Origin: Patescibacteria group bacterium
Lineage (GTDB): Bacteria; Patescibacteriota; Minisyncoccia; Minisyncoccales; CG1-02-41-26
DNA length: 10,429 nucleotides
Assembly: GCA_020724125.1 (NCBI GenBank)
Contig: DYHM01000016.1
Span: forward strand, 1-10,429
Direction: 5' to 3'
The position numbers were made by a program, and so were the translations under genes. Positions 5,962 to 10,429 of the stretch are shown in pieces. Under the pieces are notes generated by a model. It was not told the DNA's origin and did not search any database. It was given only the letters and a program-made list of their open reading frames with translations. How positions within the stretch are numbered: the first letter of the stretch is position 1; the number at the start of each line of letters is the position of its first letter.

Positions 5962-6522
5962 TTAGAGTTTCCAGATATTGGCGTGTTTGTTGAGTTGGAA
6001 AATAACCTGTCCTTCATATTCTCCCGCGGGAATAGTTCTTTCTCGTTTTAAAAGTATATCATAAAATGTTTCGTTTTCTTTTCGAATATACTTATAACCA
6101 TATCTCTTCTAACCATATCTCTTCCCGTTCGGATCCCAATATTCTTCTTCTTTCATTTCTGACCAATTAGGGAAACTATCAATATAATCTTGAAGTTTTC
6201 CTTCTGTTGCTAACTTTTCTAATCTTTCTTTCTCTTTTACTTGTCTTTCCCACCAATAGTATTTACTTGCTAATTCAAGATCGCCTTTTTTTAAAGCAGA
6301 AAGATAGAGGTTATAAGTTTCTTCTGGGGTTTTGCCGCCATAAACATCGCTTTTAAGATAATCCAAAAAGCTTTTTTCAAATTCTTTGTAATCCTTGTTG
6401 ATTTTCCAACTATGATAGGAATAATAAGAATAAGGAATAAGAAAATACAAAAGCGCTAATCCTAAAATTAATATTCCTGAAATAACTATTTTTTTCCTTG
6501 AAAGAAATCTCATATTTTTCAT
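5962..6522 (-). pseudogene. Membrane-anchored NTF2-like protein, interrupted by 15-bp duplication
   Basis: The intact N-terminal part (6109-6522, 137 aa) has a basic start, one membrane helix at about 12-33, and then GGKTPEETYNLYLSALKKGD (62-81) with LELASKYY. That is the opening helix pattern of NTF2-like/DUF4878-type extracytoplasmic domains. The frame is stopped by TAG at 6109-6111. After the TAG the same frame repeats KRYG and continues without another stop for about 44 codons to TAA at 5962-5964, ending QVIFQLNKHANIWKL, which resembles the last beta strand of the NTF2-like fold ('...WKI'). The TAG lies at the junction of a perfect 15-bp tandem duplication, so the gene was about 181 codons before the event. 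Its product would lack its closing strands unless the stop is read through. Function is unknown. Confidence 0.75.
6095..6124. repeat. Perfect 15-bp tandem duplication
   Basis: TAACCATATCTCTTC occurs twice back to back (6095-6109 and 6110-6124). The duplication is a multiple of three and keeps the minus-strand frame, but creates the junction codon TAG. Removing either copy restores a continuous reading frame. Confidence 0.95.
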
Positions 6523-6603
6523 TTTACAATCTTTATTTTACAACTTCTGACAAAAAAACAACCTTTTTGCGTAAAAGCTTTGATTGTTAAAATTTAGTCA
6601 CAT

Positions 6604-6648
6604 GGGGAGTCGCCCTCCCTGTAAGTTTGGCGGAGGGTCGGCCTCCCC
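6604..6648. terminator. GC-rich two-part hairpin
   Basis: Outer arms GGGGAG/CTCCCC (6604-6609, 6643-6648) and inner arms CCCTCC/GGAGGG (6613-6618, 6632-6637) make a nested stem in an AT-rich gap. On the + strand it is followed by C- and T-rich sequence ending in a T run (6656-6661). It separates the restriction gene side from the interrupted NTF2-like gene and could be a terminator or an interspersed hairpin repeat. Confidence 0.5.
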
Positions 6649-6659
6649 CTTCCCCTTTT

Positions 6660-6755
6660 TTACTTATAGTCAAGCCATATTGCGGCTATCTAAACGAGAA
6701 ACAAAAAACTCCAAATTCCAAAAATCCATAAAATAATTTTCTTTCGTTTTTTCAT
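6660..6755 (-). pseudogene. Tiny membrane ORF with internal TAG
   Basis: Starting 27 bases after the nuclease gene, an ATG opens MKKRKKIILWIFGIWSFLFLV (21 residues), a basic start and a hydrophobic helix like a signal anchor. It then reaches TAG (6690-6692). The same frame continues IAAIWLDYK to TAA at 6660-6662. A weak GGA lies about 11 bases before the start. It may be a real micro-protein, the remnant of a longer membrane protein cut off by the hairpin at 6604-6648, or chance. Function is unknown. Confidence 0.3.
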
Positions 6756-6782
6756 ATTATTTTTTCCAAATTAAAATTATGT

Positions 6783-7607
6783 TCATTTAGCAATAATTAA
6801 AATTTTAGAAATCGTCGTATAAGTCTTTTTCTTAAAGCTAAAAACAATTTCATCTTTTATTGACACCGAAGCGCTATTAAAAAACCTATCAATTTCGCTA
6901 AATACAAAATTAAAATCTCTTTTTAATTTCCAACTTTCCTCTAAATTCTTTTTACTTGCCAGAACTACAAAAAATCTATTATTCGCGCCAAATCTTTGCG
7001 CGCCCTGATTTTCATAAAGCCAAACAATTAAACCTTTTGGATTTTTTAAAACTTGTTCAAGTGTAAAATTTTTTGGCAGATATGTTATTTTTAAATCAAA
7101 TGGTTGATTATTAAAGAAAATATCAACACCAAAATTATTTTTGAGTGTCGGAATTACTTTTGAATGTTGGCTGATATGATCTTCGATTAAAACAGTTGTC
7201 CAGTGATTATACCAAGTAGCAATTACATAGTGGGTAATATCATCATGCAGCTTACTTTTTACACCACTTATTAAATCTTCATATCTTACAAATCGTCGCA
7301 CATATTCACTTTGAATTTTTTGGTCTAATTGCCCCTGAACAACGCCCCACCTAAACTTTTTAACTTTCAATAGTTCCTGTTTTAAATTCTCATCGGATAT
7401 AAGTTTTTGCCTTTCTTTAACCTGTTCTTGATATCTCTTTTTGATAAATTCATCAATTTTATTTTGAGGAATATCAATAAGTTTTTTAACAAGATCTAAA
7501 ACAGTGCCTCTTGTGTTAATATCTAAAATTCCTGCCAACTTTTTTAAGTTATCGGATTTAATAGCCCTCAATTTTAGATTTGTTAATTCTTTTTTTGAAA
7601 CTAACAT
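6783..7607 (-). CDS. Putative type II restriction endonuclease, PD-(D/E)XK fold
   Basis: This 274-aa protein is encoded 2 bases after the DNA methyltransferase stop codon. Residues about 7-46 (LTNLKLRAIKSDNLKKLAGI and following) look like a SAP-type helix-turn-helix DNA-binding segment, followed by a helical linker (48-85). The core has a helix with E142 (VLIEDHI), then G160-V-D162, a short strand, and F170-D171-L-K173. This is a D-x8-D-x-K arrangement expected of a PD-(D/E)XK metal-dependent nuclease active site, and the strands LIVWLYEN and RFFVVLAS follow as in that fold. Pairing with a methyltransferase makes a restriction enzyme the best reading. The recognition sequence cannot be predicted. 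The gene ends in TGA. Confidence 0.7.
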   Translation of the reverse strand: MLVSKKELTNLKLRAIKSDNLKKLAGILDINTRGTVLDLVKKLIDIPQNKIDEFIKKRYQEQVKERQKLISDENLKQELLKVKKFRWGVVQGQLDQKIQSEYVRRFVRYEDLISGVKSKLHDDITHYVIATWYNHWTTVLIEDHISQHSKVIPTLKNNFGVDIFFNNQPFDLKITYLPKNFTLEQVLKNPKGLIVWLYENQGAQRFGANNRFFVVLASKKNLEESWKLKRDFNFVFSEIDRFFNSASVSIKDEIVFSFKKKTYTTISKILIIAK

Positions 7608-7609
7608 AA

Positions 7610-8443
7610 TTATCTTTTTTGAAATAATAAAATATATTCGTGCCTAAAAATATAGAAGCCCCCAACCAAAGCCCTATATCGCCACAAATGCTCTTGATTT
7701 CTTTTGGCGCGATTATTAACCATATTTTTAACCAAAATACTTTTTAGTATTAAGTTGTCTCGATTCAATATTTCTTGCATAGCCATAAATCCCAATGGCA
7801 CCCATTCAGAATTTGCATACTTATCGCCAATTACAACCGCTAAATAATGTTTTCTTTCAAGTAAATTCAAAAAATTAGAAACAACATCGCCGAAAAGTTT
7901 TAGAAATTCCTGAACTGATTTAGTATTACTTAAATCGTCCGGCCTGTCGCTAAATTTAATAATATCGTGATATGGCGGGTGCATTATTATAAATTGAACA
8001 CCTTGTTTTCCGTGATTTATTAATACTTCCTCAATTTTTTTCCTGGTAGCTTCTTTGGCGCTATCTGCAATTAAAATTGTTGAAAAAAGTTTATCTTTGG
8101 AATCAAATAATACTACCTCCTGACTAATTCTTTGTTTTGCCATTTCTGCAATTTTTGGCAATAACTCAATCCCTATTCCGTTTCTACTTAATCTTTTACA
8201 TTCAATTAAAGTTGTTCCGCTTCCCAAAAAAGCATCCAAAACAACATCGCCTTTTTTGGTAAATCTTCTTATTAATTGATTTGGTATTTGCGGAATAAAA
8301 TTTCCATGATAGTCGCCTTTATGCGCGCCGGATTTATCTCGCTCGCCAATAATCCACAAGCTATCAGTCAAAATATCCTGATGTTCTTTCCAATTTTTCA
8401 AATTTAAATCGTTTATTTTTGGCATAAATAAGATAGAGTTCAC
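7610..8443 (-). CDS. DNA methyltransferase (N4-cytosine or N6-adenine type) of an R-M pair
   Basis: This is an AdoMet-dependent amino-methyltransferase, 277 aa from the GTG at 8443. A shorter version starts at an ATG at 8425 (MPKINDL), which may be the true start. HGNFIPQIPNQLIRRF (46-61, motif X-like) leads into the AdoMet loop VVLDAFLGSGTT (67-78, motif I), GIEL (91-94, motif II) and IADSAKE (125-131, motif III). The catalytic motif IV is HPPY (155-158), where DPPY, NPPY or SPPY is usual. Motif I before motif IV rules out the permuted beta order. VVIGDKY (203-209) and HEYILLFQK (268-276) are late core strands. It is 8 bases downstream of ybeY and 2 bases before the nuclease, so likely co-transcribed with both. 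Confidence 0.88.
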   Translation of the reverse strand: MNSILFMPKINDLNLKNWKEHQDILTDSLWIIGERDKSGAHKGDYHGNFIPQIPNQLIRRFTKKGDVVLDAFLGSGTTLIECKRLSRNGIGIELLPKIAEMAKQRISQEVVLFDSKDKLFSTILIADSAKEATRKKIEEVLINHGKQGVQFIIMHPPYHDIIKFSDRPDDLSNTKSVQEFLKLFGDVVSNFLNLLERKHYLAVVIGDKYANSEWVPLGFMAMQEILNRDNLILKSILVKNMVNNRAKRNQEHLWRYRALVGGFYIFRHEYILLFQKR

Positions 8444-8451
8444 ATTAAGTT

Positions 8452-8919
8452 TTAGATTAAGGTTTTAACTTGGTTAAGGTATTTCTCTTCTTTTTCTTTC
8501 ATTTTAATTGCTTCTTCATTACTTTTTTCATGGTCATAACCTAAAAGATGAAGCGTTCCGTGGATTAAAACACGGGCTAATTCTTCTTCAAAAAGAATTT
8601 TTAAATGTTGACTATTCTTTTTTATTTGCCGGAGACAAACAACAATTTCACCTAATGTTTTTGTTCTCTTTAATCCCTTAATTTGGAATTTTCCGAAATC
8701 AACCTCGTTTTCCGAAAAGGTTAAAACATCGGTCACTCGATTTTTATGACGATATTTTTTGTTGAGTTTTCTTATTCTATTTGTTCCAATAAAAGCCATT
8801 GAAAGATTTTTCTTTCCTTTTTTTTCCCATTCTAAAATACGGTTGATAATCTCTTTAATGGCTTCTTGATTAATTTCAGCGGTGGTTAAATTGTTTATTT
8901 CAATATTAAAATTAGACAT
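8452..8919 (-). CDS. ybeY: Endoribonuclease YbeY (16S rRNA maturation)
   Basis: This is a single-domain zinc endoribonuclease of the UPF0054 family, 155 aa, acting in 16S rRNA 3' processing and ribosome quality control. The metal site HGTLHLLGYDH gives H120, H124 and H130. Other family blocks are VTDVLTF (62-68, usually 'TDVLSFP') and LGEIVVC (89-95). The length is typical. The ATG overlaps the last 8 bases of rpsU (ATGTCTAA), indicating translational coupling, and the pairing with a ribosomal protein gene fits its role. There is a hydrophilic Lys/Glu-rich end. Confidence 0.95.
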   Translation of the reverse strand: MSNFNIEINNLTTAEINQEAIKEIINRILEWEKKGKKNLSMAFIGTNRIRKLNKKYRHKNRVTDVLTFSENEVDFGKFQIKGLKRTKTLGEIVVCLRQIKKNSQHLKILFEEELARVLIHGTLHLLGYDHEKSNEEAIKMKEKEEKYLNQVKTLI

Positions 8920-9136
8920 TTTTTAAACGACCTAATTTTTTTAATTTTTCGTAATATTGTTTTTTTTCTTCTCTTCGCAGGGCTGAATGTCTCTTTAATT
9001 GCTTGCTTTTTTCTCTTTTTTTAAACATTTTCCTTTTTACTTCCAACAAAATCCCGCTTTTTTTAATTTTAGCGGTAAAACGTCGAAGTAAATTATATGA
9101 ACTCTCATGGGGTTGTTTAATTACTGTTAAAGGCAT
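8912..9136 (-). CDS. rpsU: 30S ribosomal protein bS21
   Basis: This is a small basic ribosomal protein of the 30S platform near the 16S rRNA 3' end, 74 aa (71 in E. coli). MPLTVIKQPHESSYNLLRRF matches the family start, with the LRRF motif at 16-19, followed by KKSGILLEVKRKMF (25-38) and a highly basic helix to the end. It overlaps ybeY by 8 bases. No Shine-Dalgarno sequence is seen before the ATG, and a heptamer repeat tract lies directly upstream. Confidence 0.95.
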   Translation of the reverse strand: MPLTVIKQPHESSYNLLRRFTAKIKKSGILLEVKRKMFKKREKSKQLKRHSALRREEKKQYYEKLKKLGRLKNV

Positions 9137-9139
9137 ACA

Positions 9140-9275
9140 TTTGAATTTAGAATTTAGAATTTTGAATTTTGAATTTTGAATGAATTTTGAATCTGTTATC
9201 TATTATCTGTTAACTGTTAACTGTTATCTGTTAACTCTTCTTTGTTATCTGTTTTAGACTTTGAACTTTGAACTT
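9140..9275. repeat. Heptamer tandem repeat tract upstream of rpsU
   Basis: Three adjoining families of 7-base units are visible: TTTAGAA/TTTTGAA (about 9141-9190), CTGTTAT/CTGTTAA (six units exactly filling 9193-9234, one with CTATTAT), and CTTTGAA (about 9259-9272). The 7-base period is kept within each family. The tract fills most of the 150 bases between tRNA-Lys and rpsU. It resembles in style the short tandemly repeated heptamers known from some cyanobacteria. Confidence 0.7.
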
Positions 9276-9286
9276 GTTCTATCTTG

Positions 9287-9359
9287 TCCGCCCACCAGGA
9301 GTCGAACCTGGAACTCACGGCTTAAGAGGCCGTTACTCTACCAATTGAGTTATGGGCGG
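9287..9359 (-). tRNA. tRNA-Lys(CUU)
   Basis: On the minus strand the acceptor CCGCCCA pairs with TGGGCGG. The anticodon stem ACGGC/GCCGT closes loop CTCTTAA, giving anticodon CUU for AAG codons. The T-arm contains GGTTCGACTCC. The discriminator is A and is followed by CAA, so CCA is not encoded. It lies 30 bases downstream of the pilin-like gene on the same strand and may be processed from a shared transcript. Confidence 0.95.
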
Positions 9360-9389
9360 TTGTGATTAATGGTTTAATTAAAATTCCCT

Positions 9390-9998
9390 TTATTCTATTG
9401 TGCAATTTATGACAAAGGGTCCGCCACCGCTCCAGGTGGTTAAACTGACATCCGTTACTCCTAAAACATTCAAAAATGAGCCAACCAAGATATAAGAACT
9501 GTAAATCAAAACCAAACCAATCAGAACCCCATAAAAAAATTTCTTTCCGGTGGTTAAAAGATCTGGCTTGGACCCGCCTAAATAAAACAGCAAGCCAGCA
9601 ATCACCATCATTAAAACAGCCACATAAGGAATGATGTAAATTAAAACAAAACTAACTGTATTGTTAATCATTACAAAAAAATGACAAAACTGACAAGGAA
9701 TTCCTTTTGGTTTTAGCGCTCCTTCCGCTATTCCCGATACTGTGCAGTTTCCTTTATTATCAATCCTTCCTTTTTCCCAAATTGGTTTTCCAAGTCCGCA
9801 AGGAACTAAACCTTCATAACAGATAGCGATTCGATCCGCTGAAGGGGGCGTTTTTTTAACGTCTTTCCAACATTTATCGCCGATAAAAAAAGGATAATCT
9901 CGCGGACAAGCGCTGTAAATATTTGCCACAGCCAAACTTATAGAAGGCAAAAATAAAGTTATTAAAAAAACAGCAAGTAATAATTTTGTTTTAAACAT
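9390..9998 (-). CDS. T4SS-type pilin-like membrane protein
   Basis: This is a 202-aa exported protein. A signal peptide covers about 1-25 (hydrophobic core LLLAVFLITLF, candidate cleavage after SLA or AVA). An extracytoplasmic cysteine-rich region follows (C31, C43, C60, C67, C85), then PCQFC (C102, C105). Two membrane helices lie at about 113-141 and 154-178, separated by GGSKPDLLTTGKK, and a short tail has C199. The two-helix hairpin after a C-x2-C motif matches the VirB2/TrbC-like 'type IV secretion system pilin' proteins common in Patescibacteria, where they may contribute to surface pili or conjugation-like machinery. No other secretion genes are in the window, so its role is inferred from the family only. 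Confidence 0.65.
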   Translation of the reverse strand: MFKTKLLLAVFLITLFLPSISLAVANIYSACPRDYPFFIGDKCWKDVKKTPPSADRIAICYEGLVPCGLGKPIWEKGRIDNKGNCTVSGIAEGALKPKGIPCQFCHFFVMINNTVSFVLIYIIPYVAVLMMVIAGLLFYLGGSKPDLLTTGKKFFYGVLIGLVLIYSSYILVGSFLNVLGVTDVSLTTWSGGGPFVINCTIE

Positions 9999-10044
9999 AA
10001 AAAGATAAATAACTAATGACGAATTTCTAATTTCTAATCAATGC

Positions 10045-10263
10045 CATAATAAAAATGCAAAATGCAAAAATCAAAATGTAAAATGGTAATGTAAAATCCC
10101 AAATCCTAATTTCTAAATCCTAAACAAATTCAAAATTCTAAATTCAAAATTCAAAACAGACGAGTTTTGATTATTGGGATTTAGGATTTCGGATTTGTTT
10201 AGGATTTAGGATTTTGAATTTAGAAAATTGTCATTTTGATTTTTTCATTTTGCATTTATTATG
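10045..10263. repeat. 219-bp imperfect long inverted repeat
   Basis: The outer ends CATAAT and ATTATG match. The next ~30 bases of each arm match closely (ATGCAAAATG, ATCAAAATG), then shared blocks such as AATCCTAAA, TCCTAAACAAAT and TTCTAAATTC occur in both arms with indels. The centre is a perfect small hairpin CAAAAC-AGACGA-GTTTTG (10152-10169). The right end abuts the last base of tRNA-Arg. The arms are themselves made of heptamers such as GGATTTA and TTCAAAA. It codes for nothing visible and could be a MITE-like element or a large terminator. Confidence 0.65.
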
Positions 10264-10335
10264 CGCCCTCGCCCTGACTCGAACAGGGATCTACGGGTTC
10301 GAAGCCCGTTGTTTTATCCATTATACTACGAGGGC
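10264..10335 (-). tRNA. tRNA-Arg(UCG)
   Basis: On the minus strand GCCCTCG pairs with CGAGGGC. The anticodon stem ACGGG/CCCGT closes loop CTTCGAA, giving anticodon UCG (reads CGA and possibly other CGN). The T-stem is CCCTG/CAGGG around TTCGAGT. The discriminator is G, followed by CAT, so CCA is not encoded. The gene is tightly flanked downstream by the long inverted repeat. Confidence 0.95.
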
Positions 10336-10379
10336 AAAATAAATCAATTTCAAAGCGAAAAAAATTATTCAACACTTTC

Positions 10380-10407
10380 ATTTTACTCACTTTTTGAAAT
10401 TTGACAA
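10380..10407 (-). promoter_or_regulatory. Promoter for tRNA-Arg
   Basis: On the minus strand TTGTCA (-35) and TAAAAT (-10) are 16 bases apart, about 45 bases before the tRNA 5' end. The geometry is the same as for the tRNA-Leu promoter, which supports both calls. Confidence 0.55.
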
Positions 10408-10429
10408 ATTTTTTCTTTCTGCTAAATTA

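Overview
The window is AT-rich, gene-dense bacterial chromosome. It carries small hydrophilic Lys/Glu-rich proteins, no host-like metabolic genes, very few recognisable Shine-Dalgarno sequences, AT-rich heptamer repeat tracts between genes, and a two-helix cysteine-rich T4SS-type pilin protein. Together these suggest the Candidate Phyla Radiation (Patescibacteria, Parcubacteria-like). This is an inference from style and gene families, not from a marker tree. The standard genetic code fits: genes end in TAA or TGA, and no apparently intact gene needs UGA to be read as an amino acid.

Left part (1-1875, + strand genes). An HD-domain hydrolase overlaps a PPP-family metallophosphatase gene that is broken by a one-base frameshift in an A7 run and by an in-frame TAG. 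A short GC-rich island then lies against the 3' end of a tRNA-Leu(UAG) gene on the minus strand. That tRNA has its own promoter and a very strong hairpin upstream.

Centre (1876-5398, + strand). A DivIC/FtsB-like division protein is followed by a heat-shock cluster grpE - hsp20 - dnaK, with a good sigma70-type promoter just before grpE. Related short structured elements sit in opposite orientation just before grpE and just after dnaK. No dnaJ or hrcA is present here.

Gene-poor middle (5399-6782). About 560 bases hold no credible intact gene but contain a 36-base palindrome, a tandem array of about 13-base units and a 14-base direct repeat. Then comes a minus-strand membrane-anchored NTF2-like protein gene interrupted by a perfect 15-bp tandem duplication whose junction makes a TAG stop. 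A C-rich hairpin and a tiny membrane ORF, also with an internal TAG, follow.

Right part (6783-10429, minus strand; read from right to left). The order is tRNA-Arg(UCG) with its promoter, a 219-bp imperfect inverted repeat, a T4SS-type pilin protein, tRNA-Lys(CUU), a heptamer repeat tract, then rpsU (bS21), ybeY, a DNA methyltransferase and a PD-(D/E)XK nuclease. The last four are packed with an 8-bp overlap and gaps of 8 and 2 bp, so a restriction-modification pair appears to ride at the end of a translation operon.

The most interesting points are the duplication-broken gene, the three in-frame TAG codons in otherwise continuing frames, the repeat and hairpin families between genes, and the restriction-modification pair behind rpsU-ybeY.
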